Assembly (NCBI GenBank): GCA_900538475.1
Contig: UPYT01000009.1
Span: forward strand, 52,384-116,383
DNA: 64,000 nucleotides
Source of the DNA: an uncultured Clostridium sp.
GTDB taxonomy: Bacteria > Bacillota > Clostridia > Lachnospirales > Lachnospiraceae
Reading direction: 5' to 3'
Shown here: positions 16,424 to 25,397 of the stretch, piece by piece
Layout: every line of letters begins with the position of its first letter
Numbering within the stretch: position 1 is the stretch's first letter
Position numbers and translations under genes: made by a program
Notes under the pieces: generated by a model
Database searches by the model: none
What the model saw: the letters and a program-made list of their open reading frames with translations, nothing else
What the model was told of the DNA's origin: nothing

Positions 16424-16630
16424 TTCATCCGACCTCCCCAAATGTACGATTATCGTATCATTTTCACACCCCGCTGAAATACAGCTGTCGCTCCTGCTAC
16501 TTCTCTATCTTCAATATATCAAGATTTATTTTTACTGTAAATATCAAGAAACTGAATTCATGAAAACTTAAGTTCAGCGAAATAAAAATGTATAAACTCC
16601 AGCGTAATACTCCTGTATTCAAAAAGGCTA

Positions 16631-16670
16631 TTGACTTATGTACGAAATCGGATATAATACATAATGTATG
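16631..16670 (+). promoter_or_regulatory. Promoter and direct repeats for the marR-GNAT operon
   Basis: TTGACT (16631-16636), 16-bp spacer, TATAAT (16653-16658). Two copies of ATGTAyGAAATCrGA start at 16638 and 16664, 26 bp apart, straddling the -10. They are likely operator sites for the MarR protein encoded just downstream. Confidence 0.7.
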
Positions 16671-16692
16671 AAATCAGACAAGAGGTGAAGCT

Positions 16693-17124
16693 ATGCACTA
16701 CCTGGAAAGAGAGCAATATACCTATTTAGCCGGAGAAATTAATGCTTTATACCATGAAGCAGCTGTGAAAATGGGTATTTCAGACAGCGTTCAAAATATT
16801 TTATATGTACTCTGCGAGAAAGGCGGAAAATGTCTGCAAAGCGAGATAAGTAAGCTTACAGGTATCAGCCGCCAGACAATCAATTCTGCTGTCCGCAGAT
16901 TAGAAAAAGAGGACATCGTATATCTGGAGCAGGGGAAAGGCAGAAATACCATTCTTTGCCTGACTGAAAAAGGCGAACAATTTTCATTAGAAAAAATACG
17001 TCCTCTCCATGAGATTGAAAACAGGATCTGGAATGAGTGGACACCAGAAGAACAGCAGCAATATTTAGCTCTTACAAAGAAATATCGTGACGGATTAAAA
17101 AAACATCTGGAAATGATGTTGTAA
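16693..17124 (+). CDS. MarR family transcriptional regulator
   Basis: 143 residues; AGAGGTG lies six bases before the ATG. The winged helix-turn-helix is readable: LQSEISKLTGISRQTINSAV followed by RRLEKEDIVYLEQGKGRNTI and LTEKGEQ. MarR proteins are dimeric repressors that respond to small aromatic or oxidising ligands. The gene is followed 17 bp later by a GNAT gene, so the pair is an operon; ligand and regulated product are unknown. Confidence 0.9.
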   Translation: MHYLEREQYTYLAGEINALYHEAAVKMGISDSVQNILYVLCEKGGKCLQSEISKLTGISRQTINSAVRRLEKEDIVYLEQGKGRNTILCLTEKGEQFSLEKIRPLHEIENRIWNEWTPEEQQQYLALTKKYRDGLKKHLEMML

Positions 17125-17141
17125 ATATAAGGAGAAAAACC

Positions 17142-17585
17142 ATGATTCGAGAATTTCAGACATCAGATACTGAACAGGTTATGAAGATATGGCTTTCTGG
17201 CAATGAAGATGCGCATCCGTTTGTACCGGATGGTTACTGGCGCTCTCATTTTCAGGAGGTACAGGAGGCCTTGCTCCAGTCAAAGGTTTTTGTCTATGTT
17301 ACAGACGAAAAGATACTGGGTTTTCTTGGCATGATAGACAACTATATTGCCGGAATTTTCGTAGCCAAAAACTGCCGTTCCTGCGGAATCGGAAGGCAGC
17401 TTTTAACTTATACGAAGCAGAAATATGACACGCTTTCCCTGAATGTTTATCAGAAAAACTCACGGGCAGCCGCATTCTATGGCAGAGAGGGCTTTTCCGT
17501 CCTGTCAGAAGGAATGGAGGAAGCTACAGGGGAAAAAGAATATACGATGGTTTGGAAAAAATCCGGCTCAGTTCCCAATAAATAG
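17142..17585 (+). CDS. GNAT family N-acetyltransferase (YjaB-like)
   Basis: 147 residues; AAGGAG lies before the ATG. Starts MIREFQTSDTEQVMKIWLSG. Motif A is FVAKNCRSCGIGRQLL (R-S-x-G-I-G variant) followed by LSLNVYQKNSRAAAFYGREGF: the YjaB/RimI-like acetyltransferase pattern. The ORF ends within the stem of a terminator hairpin. Operon with the MarR gene upstream, which probably regulates it. Confidence 0.88.
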   Translation: MIREFQTSDTEQVMKIWLSGNEDAHPFVPDGYWRSHFQEVQEALLQSKVFVYVTDEKILGFLGMIDNYIAGIFVAKNCRSCGIGRQLLTYTKQKYDTLSLNVYQKNSRAAAFYGREGFSVLSEGMEEATGEKEYTMVWKKSGSVPNK

Positions 17586-17605
17586 GAACTGGCCGGATTT
17601 TTTAT
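17557..17605. terminator. Bidirectional rho-independent terminator between GNAT and nrdD
   Basis: AAAAATCCGGC ... AGTTCC pairs with GGAACT ... GCCGGATTTTT, with an AAAAAA run on one side and TTTTTTA on the other. It serves the plus-strand MarR-GNAT operon and the minus-strand nrdD gene. Confidence 0.8.
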
Positions 17606-17638
17606 TTCAGAAATCTAAATTTTTGTTTAATCATTGCA

Positions 17639-19822
17639 TTACAGGTGCAGTACCCGATCCCGAATCTCCTGAGTCCGTCCCTGGTTCCAGAACTGGGTTC
17701 CAATATATCCGCAGGTTCTTCTGGCTACAGACATCTTGTCCTGATTCCGGTTTCCGCAGTTGGGACACTCCCATACCAGCTTACCGGACTCATCCTCCAC
17801 AATCTTAATCTCTCCGTCATAGCCGCAGCACTCGCAGTAATCGCTCTTGGTATTCAGCTCCGCATACATAATGTTGTCATAAATAAACTTCATAACCGTC
17901 AGAACAGCCGGAATGTTGTTCTGCATATTGGGCACCTCTACATAGCTGATAGCGCCGCCCGGTGACAGCTTCTGGAAATCAGATTCGAATTTCAGCTTCT
18001 CAAAAGCGTCAATCTCCTCAGACACATGAACATGGTAGCTGTTGGTAATGTAGTTTTTATCCGTTACTCCCGGAATAATGCCAAACCGCTTCTGCAGGGA
18101 TTTGGCAAATTTGTAGGTAGTGGACTCCATAGGAGTTCCGTACACAGAATAGCTGATATTTTCCGCTGCCTTCCACTCTGCACACTTGTCATTTAATTTC
18201 TGCATTACCTGCAGAGCAAAGGGCTTGCCCTCCGGTGAGGTGTGAGATTTTCCGGTCATCCGAACGCACATTTCGTAAAGGCCTGCATAACCCAGAGAAA
18301 TGGTGGAATAACCGTTAAACAGCAGACGATCAATGGTTTCGCCCTTTTTCAGTCTGGCCAGAGCGCCGTTCTGCCACAGAATCGGAGCTACATCAGAGAT
18401 AGTGCCCAGAAGGCGCTCATGGCGGCAGCGAAGCGCCCGGTGGCAAAGCTCCAGACGTTCCTCCAGAATCTCCCAGAACCGATCCATATCTCCCTCAGAG
18501 GAGCATGCCACATCCACCAGGTTAATGGTCACAACACCCTGGTTGAAACGTCCGTAGAACTTGTGGCTTCCATCGGGATTGCGCTGAGAATCCTCCACAG
18601 TCAGGAAGGAACGGCATCCCATACAGGTATATACATTGCCTCTCTTTAACTGGCGCATAATCTTGGCAGAAATATAATCCGGAACCATTCTCTTTGCTGT
18701 ACATTTGGCTGCCAGCTCTGTCAGATGCCAGTACTTGGAATCCTCAGTAATATTGTCCTCGTCCAGCACATAAATCAGCTTCGGGAACGCTGGTGTAATC
18801 CATACGCCCTTTTCATTTTTTACGCCCTGCATTCTCTGGATCAGAACTTCTTCAATAATCATGGCAAGGTCGTCTCTTGTCTGTCCCTCCGGAACCTCGT
18901 CCAGGTACATAAACACGGTTACAAAGGGAGCCTGTCCGTTGCAGGTCATCAAAGTAATCAACTGATACTGAATGGTCTGAATTCCGCTCTTTACCTCTTC
19001 CCGCAGACGGCGCTCTACTACTTTATTGATAATAGCCTCATCCATGGATTCGCCGCATTCCTGGCGCTCTGCAGTCACGCTTCTTTTCAGCTTCTGACGG
19101 CTGACATCCACAAAGGGAGCCAGATGAGACAGGGTAAAGGACTGGCCGCCATACTGATTGCTGGCCACCTGAGCTACAATCTGTGTCGTTACGTTGCAGG
19201 CGGTAAAGAAGCTGTGGGGCTTTTCAATCATAGTTTCGCTGATTACCGTACCATTCTGAAGCATATCCTCCAGATTGATCAAATCGCAGTTGTGCTCCTT
19301 CTGAGCATAATAGTCTGTGTCATGGAAATGGATAATTCCTGCCTCATGAGCCTGTACAATCTCCTCTGGCAGAAGTACCCGGCGGCTTAAATCCTTGCTG
19401 ACCTCACCAGCCATATAGTCTCTCTGTGTGGAGTTGATCACTGGGTTTTTATTGGAATTCTCCTGCTTTACTTCTTCATTGATATGCTCGATCAGAGACA
19501 GGATTCCATTATCTGTGGTATTGGACTTACGGGTCAGCTCCCGTTTGTAGCGGTAACGCACATACTTCTGCGCAACCTCGTAACCGCGCATTTCCATAAT
19601 GCCGGTCTCTACCATATCCTGAATATCCTCTACGTTCACAGCGTGGGTGAATTCTCCAACCTGCTGAGCAATGTTGTCTGCAACTGCCCGGATCTGATAA
19701 TCATTCATCTGATGAATCCGCTCTACATTCTGGTTTGCCTTCCGGATTGCATTCTCAATCTTGGAAATATCAAAAGACACTTCCTTGCCGTTTCTTTTAA
19801 TTACGTTGGTCTTTACTTCCAT
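17639..19822 (-). CDS. nrdD: Anaerobic ribonucleoside-triphosphate reductase, class III
   Basis: 727 residues, a normal length. An ATP-cone regulatory domain occupies the start (about 1-95). The catalytic barrel follows. At the C-terminus are two zinc cysteine pairs (C663/C666 and C686/C689) and the glycyl-radical loop RRTCGYIG with G705. The enzyme makes deoxynucleotides from NTPs using formate in the absence of oxygen and needs the radical-SAM activase NrdG. No nrdG lies next to it: the downstream neighbour is a convergent GNAT gene. Regulation by NrdR was considered but no clear box is seen upstream. Confidence 0.95.
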   Translation of the reverse strand: MEVKTNVIKRNGKEVSFDISKIENAIRKANQNVERIHQMNDYQIRAVADNIAQQVGEFTHAVNVEDIQDMVETGIMEMRGYEVAQKYVRYRYKRELTRKSNTTDNGILSLIEHINEEVKQENSNKNPVINSTQRDYMAGEVSKDLSRRVLLPEEIVQAHEAGIIHFHDTDYYAQKEHNCDLINLEDMLQNGTVISETMIEKPHSFFTACNVTTQIVAQVASNQYGGQSFTLSHLAPFVDVSRQKLKRSVTAERQECGESMDEAIINKVVERRLREEVKSGIQTIQYQLITLMTCNGQAPFVTVFMYLDEVPEGQTRDDLAMIIEEVLIQRMQGVKNEKGVWITPAFPKLIYVLDEDNITEDSKYWHLTELAAKCTAKRMVPDYISAKIMRQLKRGNVYTCMGCRSFLTVEDSQRNPDGSHKFYGRFNQGVVTINLVDVACSSEGDMDRFWEILEERLELCHRALRCRHERLLGTISDVAPILWQNGALARLKKGETIDRLLFNGYSTISLGYAGLYEMCVRMTGKSHTSPEGKPFALQVMQKLNDKCAEWKAAENISYSVYGTPMESTTYKFAKSLQKRFGIIPGVTDKNYITNSYHVHVSEEIDAFEKLKFESDFQKLSPGGAISYVEVPNMQNNIPAVLTVMKFIYDNIMYAELNTKSDYCECCGYDGEIKIVEDESGKLVWECPNCGNRNQDKMSVARRTCGYIGTQFWNQGRTQEIRDRVLHL

Positions 19823-19917
19823 TTTCCTGCAGCTCCCTTACTTCTATAATTATGCCTCAATGTCAGCCCCCGCTTGTGCCGGACTGACAGCCGTTTTCCC
19901 CTTTTCCGCTATCTATC

Positions 19918-20070
19918 GTAACTATTCAGGGCGGCGGGAGAACTAGCAGAAAAATTCGTGTCAAGCTTGCTTGTAAGCGAATTTTCCTGCCAGTTCTCAC
20001 ATCGGAGGAATCTCCGATGCTTCTTGTCCGGCTTTGCCGAACAAGAAGATACTCCGTTCTGAACAGATAC
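19918..20070. mobile_element. GTAACAG-type MITE, second subtype (153 bp)
   Basis: Ends GTAACTATTCAG and CTGAACAGATAC (one mutated). Internal modules: TTCGTGTCAAGCTTGCTTGT hairpin, CATCGGAGGAATCTCCGATG hairpin and CTTCTTGTCCGG/CGAACAAGAAG hairpin. Perfect 8-bp flanking duplication TATCTATC (19910-19917 and 20071-20078). Same length and layout as the copy at 40261. The surrounding non-coding stretch 19823-20305 holds this element, the 25-bp element at 20257 and otherwise no gene. Confidence 0.85.
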
Positions 20071-20256
20071 TATCTATCTGAAAAAAGGGGAGATGCATAC
20101 TAGATATTGTTTTTTATTTCACCATTTTTATCTATATCTGGTGTCCTGTAATATCATACTACAAAACCCTCTGGATTGGAAGAGGAATTTTAATAATATT
20201 TTGAACCAATTTGTAGCGCAGAAAACCAGGAAAAGGAGACTGTTTTCAGACAAATA

Positions 20257-20281
20257 GTAACAGTTCAGGCTGAACTATTAC
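20257..20281. mobile_element. Minimal GTAACAG element (25 bp, ends only)
   Basis: GTAACAGTTCAGGCTGAACTATTAC is essentially the two inverted ends joined, written here as positions 20257-20281. Flanking 8-mers GACAAATA and AACAAATG agree at six of eight positions, consistent with an old target duplication. It lies just upstream of the D,D-carboxypeptidase promoter. Confidence 0.65.
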
Positions 20282-20305
20282 AACAAATGGCCGGCAGATT
20301 TTCTC

Positions 20306-20334
20306 TTGAATAATCCTCCTCAATACGGTATGAT
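20306..20334 (+). promoter_or_regulatory. Promoter for the D,D-carboxypeptidase gene
   Basis: TTGAAT (20306-20311), 17-bp spacer, TATGAT (20329-20334). The start codon is about 40 bp downstream. Confidence 0.7.
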
Positions 20335-20375
20335 AAGATTGTGTGAATTTGATCAGAATTGGAGGTAATTTTCCA

Positions 20376-21842
20376 TTGAAACAAAAGATAAAACAATTAC
20401 TGTGCCTTTTGCTGGCCTGCCAGCTTTTTACCGGCACTGCCTGGGCCAGACCGGACTGGCCGGCTGATACAGGAATTCAGGCCGAAGCTGGAATCGTTAT
20501 GGACGCCGATTCCGGAGCCATTCTCTTCGGACAGAATATCCATGTTCCATACCCGCCTGCCAGCATTACCAAAATTCTGACTGCTCTGATCGTTCTGGAA
20601 CACGCGCAGCCGGATGAAATGGTTACTTTCACAGAAACCGCCTGCAACAGTGTGGAATCTGACAGCGGAAACAAACTGGGCGTTGTCCCCGGAGATACCC
20701 TTACTGTAGAGGACTGCCTCTACGGACTTCTTCTTGTTTCTGCCAATCAGGCAGCCAATGCCCTGGCTGAGCATGTAGCTGGTTCTATTCCGGCCTTTGT
20801 GGATATGATGAATGACAAGCTGGCCGAGCTGGGCTGTACGGAAAGCCATTTTGATAATCCTTCCGGATTGAACGGCGATACCCAGTATGTCACTGCCTAC
20901 GATATGGCCCTGATTGCCCAGGCTGCCTACCAGAACGAAACCCTTCTGGAGATCAGTTCTGTAAAAAACCATAAGCTGGCTCCTACTATCAATTATCCCG
21001 GCGGTCTGACTGTCAATCAGGAACACCGCCTGTTAAAAGAAGGCGATGATTTTTATTATTCCCCGGCAAAGGCAGGAAAAACCGGTTATCTTCAGGCCGC
21101 AGGAAATACGCTGGTTACTTATGCAGAAAAAGACGGCAGAAGACTGGTTTCTGTTGTCTTAAAGGGCCAGCCCCGGCAGTATTTTACTGACAGCACCGAG
21201 CTTCTTTCCTTTGGCTTCCGGAACTTTCAGAATGCTGTAATTGCAGATTATGAAAGCCGTTATGTAACCGGAGACGAAATCATCAATCTGGATCGCGGCT
21301 CCTTTCAGGCATCGGATCTGATGGTTGACCCGGAAAGCGTAATCACGCTTCCTTTGGGCTCTACCTTCAGCGACGCAGAGCTTTCCCTGGATCCTCTTCC
21401 TGAGAATCACCCGGATCGTGCTGTTGCGCTTTTTACCTACACCTACAATGATCGCGTAATTGGAACTGCCTATCTGATGGCAAAGGACGGCGTTCTGATA
21501 GGCGATGAAGAACCAGAAACTGTACCGGAAGAGACGGAGGTATCCGAGACCGAGGAAGCAACGCCATCCAATCTGTCTGGTTCCTCCAAAGGAGGGCTTA
21601 CCCCTGCTGCCCCGGGAATCATCATGAAAGGGGTCGGAATCGTTCTTGTCCTTGGTTTGATTGCAGCAGCTGCTGCCTGGATTGTTTACCGGCGCAGAAA
21701 GGAAGCCGAGGCCCTGGCCCGCCGCCGGGAAGCCCGCAGAAAACGTCTGATACAGTCCGGAGAGGAAGAAGAATTTGAACGGCTGCTGGCCGAGTGGAAA
21801 GCCAGAGACGCCGCTTCCGGAAAGAACAAAAAGAAAAAATAA
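20376..21842 (+). CDS. D-alanyl-D-alanine carboxypeptidase (serine-type, PBP5/DacF family)
   Basis: 488 residues from TTG 20376: GGAGG lies 10 bases upstream and the N-terminus is then a clean signal peptide KQKIKQLLCLLLACQLF. The penicillin-binding motifs are S63-I-T-K66, S122-A-N and K235-T-G. A PBP5 C-terminal beta domain follows. A C-terminal membrane helix (VGIVLVLGLIAAAAAWIVYR) is followed by an unusually long basic coiled tail (RRRKEAEALARRREARRKR) inside the cell. It trims the terminal D-Ala from peptidoglycan pentapeptides. A promoter and terminator bracket it as a single gene. Confidence 0.92.
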   Translation: MKQKIKQLLCLLLACQLFTGTAWARPDWPADTGIQAEAGIVMDADSGAILFGQNIHVPYPPASITKILTALIVLEHAQPDEMVTFTETACNSVESDSGNKLGVVPGDTLTVEDCLYGLLLVSANQAANALAEHVAGSIPAFVDMMNDKLAELGCTESHFDNPSGLNGDTQYVTAYDMALIAQAAYQNETLLEISSVKNHKLAPTINYPGGLTVNQEHRLLKEGDDFYYSPAKAGKTGYLQAAGNTLVTYAEKDGRRLVSVVLKGQPRQYFTDSTELLSFGFRNFQNAVIADYESRYVTGDEIINLDRGSFQASDLMVDPESVITLPLGSTFSDAELSLDPLPENHPDRAVALFTYTYNDRVIGTAYLMAKDGVLIGDEEPETVPEETEVSETEEATPSNLSGSSKGGLTPAAPGIIMKGVGIVLVLGLIAAAAAWIVYRRRKEAEALARRREARRKRLIQSGEEEEFERLLAEWKARDAASGKNKKKK

Positions 21843-21860
21843 CAACGTGCCTTATTTAAA

Positions 21861-21902
21861 GGTCTCAGAATCCGGGCATCAGGATTCTGAGACCTTGGTT
21901 TT
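21861..21902 (+). terminator. Rho-independent terminator after the carboxypeptidase gene
   Basis: GGTCTCAGAATCC (21861-21873) pairs with GGATTCTGAGACC (21882-21894), then TTGGTTTTTT. Confidence 0.85.
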
Positions 21903-21909
21903 TTCCCTT

Positions 21910-23136
21910 TTAAATATCTCCCCGCACCAACGGCATACTCATGCAGCGCGGGCCTCCTCTTCCTCTTGAAAGCTCTGAGCTGGCAATTTCCAATACCTCC
22001 AGTCCATGTTCCCGGAGAATCTGGTTTGTAATATTGTTTCTATCATACACAACCACCTTTCCGGGAGCAATGGCTAACGTATTCGAACCGTCATTCCACT
22101 GTTCACGTTCAGAAGCTATGCCGTTTTTACCGCCGCAATGAATCAGTGTGATTTTATCTAATCCCAAATGTGTAGCTAAAATAACTGCCAGACTCTGTTC
22201 TAACTCTGACACATTTAATGTCTCTTCTTTATCTCCCTTACAAATTTCATAAATTCTGAGACTTCCTAAAATACCGGGATAAACCGTGAATTTATCATAG
22301 TCCACCTGTGTTAATACTGTATCTAAATGCATGTACGCACGGATATTAGGGATATCTAATGCCAGAATTGTTTCTACCTCTGAATATTCATCTGCAAAGA
22401 TCCTCTTTGCCAGCAATTCAATAGCCTCGGGCGTTGTTCTCTGAGAAATTCCAATTGCCAGAACCCGATTGCTCAAATTCAAAATATCTCCGCCCTCGAT
22501 ACTGAACAAATCATTTCTCTTGTAATACTGATTCACTGTTCCTGCAAAATCAGGATGATGCTCCATAATATATTTTCCATAAATCGTTTCTCTGCGTCTC
22601 GTACCTGAATACATTTTGTGGATACTTACACCATTTCCTATGATTGCAAAAGGATCTCGCGTAAAATATAAATTAGGAATTGGATCCGTAAGAAAGCGCT
22701 TGTGATTACGAACCATATCTACCAATGGATTTTTTCCTTCTGATGCAATTTCATCAAAAAAAATGCCTTCCATGGTCTTTTCCACCAGTGTTTTTTCATC
22801 AGCTATAGACATTAGATATTTTTTTAATACCTTCTTATTCAGATATGCATTATTTCCACTGTCGCAAATAAATTCCTCGATAAATTTCTCTTTTAAATGC
22901 TCATTTAGCTTTAATGTCTCCGCCATCAAGTCTTCCAGATACAAAACCTCTATATGATTTCTTCTCAAAAGCTCCGCAAACTGGTCATGCTCCTGTCTTG
23001 CCGTTTTCAAATAAGGAATGTCATCAAATAACAGCCGTTCCAGTTCCCCTGGAATCAACTGCTCCAATTCTCTTCCTGGACGATGCAGCATAACACGCTT
23101 TAATGTTCCTATTTCACTTTTTACGTGAACCCCCAT
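21910..23136 (-). CDS. arcA: Arginine deiminase
   Basis: 408 residues, normal for the family. Diagnostic motifs: FTRDPFAIIGNGV (substrate-binding Asp), EGGDILNLS, MHLDTVLTQVD (catalytic His), and the C-terminal RGRGGPRCMSMPL with nucleophile C398. It converts arginine to citrulline and ammonia in the cytoplasm, the first step of the arginine deiminase pathway giving ATP and acid resistance. It lies 35 bp after the ornithine cyclodeaminase-like gene on the same strand and likely forms an operon with it. Ornithine carbamoyltransferase and carbamate kinase genes are not in the window. Confidence 0.95.
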   Translation of the reverse strand: MGVHVKSEIGTLKRVMLHRPGRELEQLIPGELERLLFDDIPYLKTARQEHDQFAELLRRNHIEVLYLEDLMAETLKLNEHLKEKFIEEFICDSGNNAYLNKKVLKKYLMSIADEKTLVEKTMEGIFFDEIASEGKNPLVDMVRNHKRFLTDPIPNLYFTRDPFAIIGNGVSIHKMYSGTRRRETIYGKYIMEHHPDFAGTVNQYYKRNDLFSIEGGDILNLSNRVLAIGISQRTTPEAIELLAKRIFADEYSEVETILALDIPNIRAYMHLDTVLTQVDYDKFTVYPGILGSLRIYEICKGDKEETLNVSELEQSLAVILATHLGLDKITLIHCGGKNGIASEREQWNDGSNTLAIAPGKVVVYDRNNITNQILREHGLEVLEIASSELSRGRGGPRCMSMPLVRGDI

Positions 23137-23171
23137 TTGCTCCTCCCTACTTTATATAAAGCACTCGTTCT

Positions 23172-24275
23172 CTAGTCAATTACCCCAAGACCCTTTGCTA
23201 CTATGGTAATAAAATCCTGTACATTAGTAACAATTGTTGTTGCAGACAAACTTCCTCGATCAAGCAGCTTATTCACAACAAACTCATCTGCATCAACAGT
23301 ATAAAGATATACCGGACGAATCTCTCCCCCTGGAAGAACGCGGAAGGACGGTGTCATATTGCCTGTGGCAATGGTGTGAAGCATTGTTGCCAGACAGATA
23401 ACCGTTGTGGATTTTTTGACCAGTTCTCTCATAGCTGCCGCTCCCTCATATACGTCTCCATATACTTCCGGCAAAGGACCATCATCCCGAATGGATCCAG
23501 TTAAGACAAAAGGAATTTTATTTTTTACAATACTGTACATAATTCCGTTGTCAATGTGGTAGTCTTCTATAAACTGTGCAATCGAACCGCTGCGTCTGAC
23601 TTTATTAATCACATCCAGGTGATTATAATGTCCATTTGGCTGGGATTTCTGCGTATAAATATCCTGTCCCAATGCTGTATGAAGCAGCGCACCTTCTAAA
23701 TCATGAGTTGCCAGAGCATTTCCTGCCAGAAGCCCCTGAGCGTAGCCATGCTCAACCATTGCCTGCATAGCCCTTCTTGCATCATAATCAAAAGCAAAGG
23801 CCGGCCCCATAACCCATACTACATTTCCACCGTGTTCCTTTTCATATTTGAGCAAGCTCATGAGCCGATCATAATCCCGCGCATAAGAGGTTTCCCGGCT
23901 TCGTCCCTGACGAAAGACAAACTGATCCTCCAACGCCTCTGTCTCGTCTATAAATCCATGACAGTGCATATAGATCCCTTCTTCACATTTTTCCGTCCGC
24001 CCCAGAATCACCTGATCGCCCTTTTTGATATTTCTATTTTCCACTACCTCCAGATGACCGTCATCACAGAGAACCACACTGGAATCCATGCGGCTTTCCT
24101 CTGCAAGAATCCATCTTCCGTTAATTTTGAAATATTCCGGATACATGGATGTGCTGTGATAATATTCCGGTGCAACTCCATCCTGCTCTGCAATGGCGAT
24201 TTTTACATCTGGCGCATTCACAAACTCCGGCTTTGTAAAATCCGGGTGATGGTATTTCGGCATTTCAAATAACAT
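23172..24275 (-). CDS. TIGR00300-type ornithine cyclodeaminase (LOR/SDH domain protein)
   Basis: 367 residues from ATG 24275 (AGGAGG seven bases upstream; the ATG at 24296 is a weaker choice). The N-terminal domain with SSVVLCDDGHLEVVENRNIKKGD and CEEGIYMHCHGFID, then a Rossmann-like half VVWVMGPAFAFDYDARRAM, LLAGNALATHDLEGAL and YNHLDVINKVRRSGSIAQFI, match the archaeal-type family also known as the C-terminal domain of cyanobacterial AgrE/ArgZ. Methanococcus and cyanobacterial members convert ornithine to proline and ammonia using NAD. Here it is a stand-alone protein upstream of arginine deiminase. I infer a route from arginine-derived ornithine to proline. Confidence 0.8.
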   Translation of the reverse strand: MLFEMPKYHHPDFTKPEFVNAPDVKIAIAEQDGVAPEYYHSTSMYPEYFKINGRWILAEESRMDSSVVLCDDGHLEVVENRNIKKGDQVILGRTEKCEEGIYMHCHGFIDETEALEDQFVFRQGRSRETSYARDYDRLMSLLKYEKEHGGNVVWVMGPAFAFDYDARRAMQAMVEHGYAQGLLAGNALATHDLEGALLHTALGQDIYTQKSQPNGHYNHLDVINKVRRSGSIAQFIEDYHIDNGIMYSIVKNKIPFVLTGSIRDDGPLPEVYGDVYEGAAAMRELVKKSTTVICLATMLHTIATGNMTPSFRVLPGGEIRPVYLYTVDADEFVVNKLLDRGSLSATTIVTNVQDFITIVAKGLGVID

Positions 24276-24411
24276 ATCGTCTCCTCCTGTTTTCATACAG
24301 ATTGCTGCTATAAATAACCGCTTTCATACTGACTGCTTCTATTGTAACACATTATTTCTTTCTGTTCGGACAAAAATGAAAACCTGCCATGTATTTTAAC
24401 TGGATTTTAAT

Positions 24412-24466
24412 GAAAAAAGATTCTATCTGAAAAATAATCCGTCTTTTTTCAGATAGAATCTTTTGT
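24412..24466 (-). terminator. Terminator of the sialic acid ABC permease operon
   Basis: AAAAGATTCTATCTGAAAAA (24415-24434) pairs with TTTTTCAGATAGAATCTTTT (24445-24464). On the minus strand it ends in a T-run; the structure could also stop plus-strand transcripts. Confidence 0.8.
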
Positions 24467-24499
24467 ATCAAACCTGTTTTCAATCAGTCAGAATGATAA

Positions 24500-25381
24500 T
24501 TAACCCTTTACTGCACCCATAGTAATTCCCTGTGTAAAGTATTTCTGGAAACACAGGAATACGATAATAATCGGAACTGCTGCCAATGCTGCTCCAGCCA
24601 TAATCAGGCCAAAATCATTGGACATCTCACTTAACTTACTGGCAATACCAAGAGAAATCGTTTTTGCCTCATTCTGTGTCAACATAACCAACTGCAACGG
24701 ATACTCGTTCCAGGAATTGATGAAGGTAAAAATAGCAAGTGCACCGAATCCTGGTTTGATAATCGGAAATGCAATCTCAATGAAGGTACGGAATTCATTC
24801 GCCCCATCAATCCGGGCCGCCTCCAACAACGAGGTTGGAATATTCTCTGAGAACTGCTTCATCAGGAATACGCCAAAGGGCCATCCTACTACCGGGAAAA
24901 TAACTGCAAACATGGAGCCCCATACGCTCTTTAACAGACCCAGATTGGACATCTCTGACATCAGGGGAATCAAAATAACCTGCTTTGGGAGAGCCATTGC
25001 ACACACAAACAGGCCAAAAATCAAACTTTTTCCCCAGAAGCGCTTCTTGGCAAGGGCATATCCTGCCAGAGAAGAGGTGGCACAGGTCAGTCCCATCGCT
25101 ACAACAGAAATAAACACACTGTTGAACAGCCATCGAATCGCCATCGGCATTCCAATACCAAACAGCTCTGTTCCTGTTTTAAACAATCTCTGATAGTTAT
25201 CCCAGGTAATAGTTGTTGGAATCCATTTTACCATTTCACCGGATTTAATAATAATATCACTTTTTTCCTTTACAGAGCCTGTAATAATCCAATACAGGGG
25301 GAAGAGGAAAAATACTGCGAGCACAGCCAGAATCACTGCGCAAATCACACGATATGGTGTCAAAGTGTTCTTCTTTTTCAT
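24500..25381 (-). CDS. Carbohydrate ABC transporter permease (MalG type)
   Basis: 293 residues from ATG 25381, chosen for the AGGAGGAGGG just upstream. Six membrane helices; first helix VICAVILAVLAVFFLFPLYW. The EAA loop reads EAARIDGANEFRTFIEIAFP, the contact to the ATPase. It pairs with the MalF-type permease upstream (17-bp spacing) and a lipoprotein binding protein. In this locus with nanA, nanE and nanK it most likely imports sialic acid or a close amino sugar. No ATPase gene is present; such CUT1 systems often share an MsmX/MsmK-type ATPase encoded elsewhere. Confidence 0.9.
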   Translation of the reverse strand: MKKKNTLTPYRVICAVILAVLAVFFLFPLYWIITGSVKEKSDIIIKSGEMVKWIPTTITWDNYQRLFKTGTELFGIGMPMAIRWLFNSVFISVVAMGLTCATSSLAGYALAKKRFWGKSLIFGLFVCAMALPKQVILIPLMSEMSNLGLLKSVWGSMFAVIFPVVGWPFGVFLMKQFSENIPTSLLEAARIDGANEFRTFIEIAFPIIKPGFGALAIFTFINSWNEYPLQLVMLTQNEAKTISLGIASKLSEMSNDFGLIMAGAALAAVPIIIVFLCFQKYFTQGITMGAVKG

Positions 25382-25397
25382 GCTGTCTCCCTCCTCC

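Noticed and set aside
20080..20150. Possible NrdR boxes upstream of nrdD
   Set aside because: ACACCAGATATAGATA and ACAATATCTAGTATG match the consensus only partly and their spacing (about 33-34 bp) is off.
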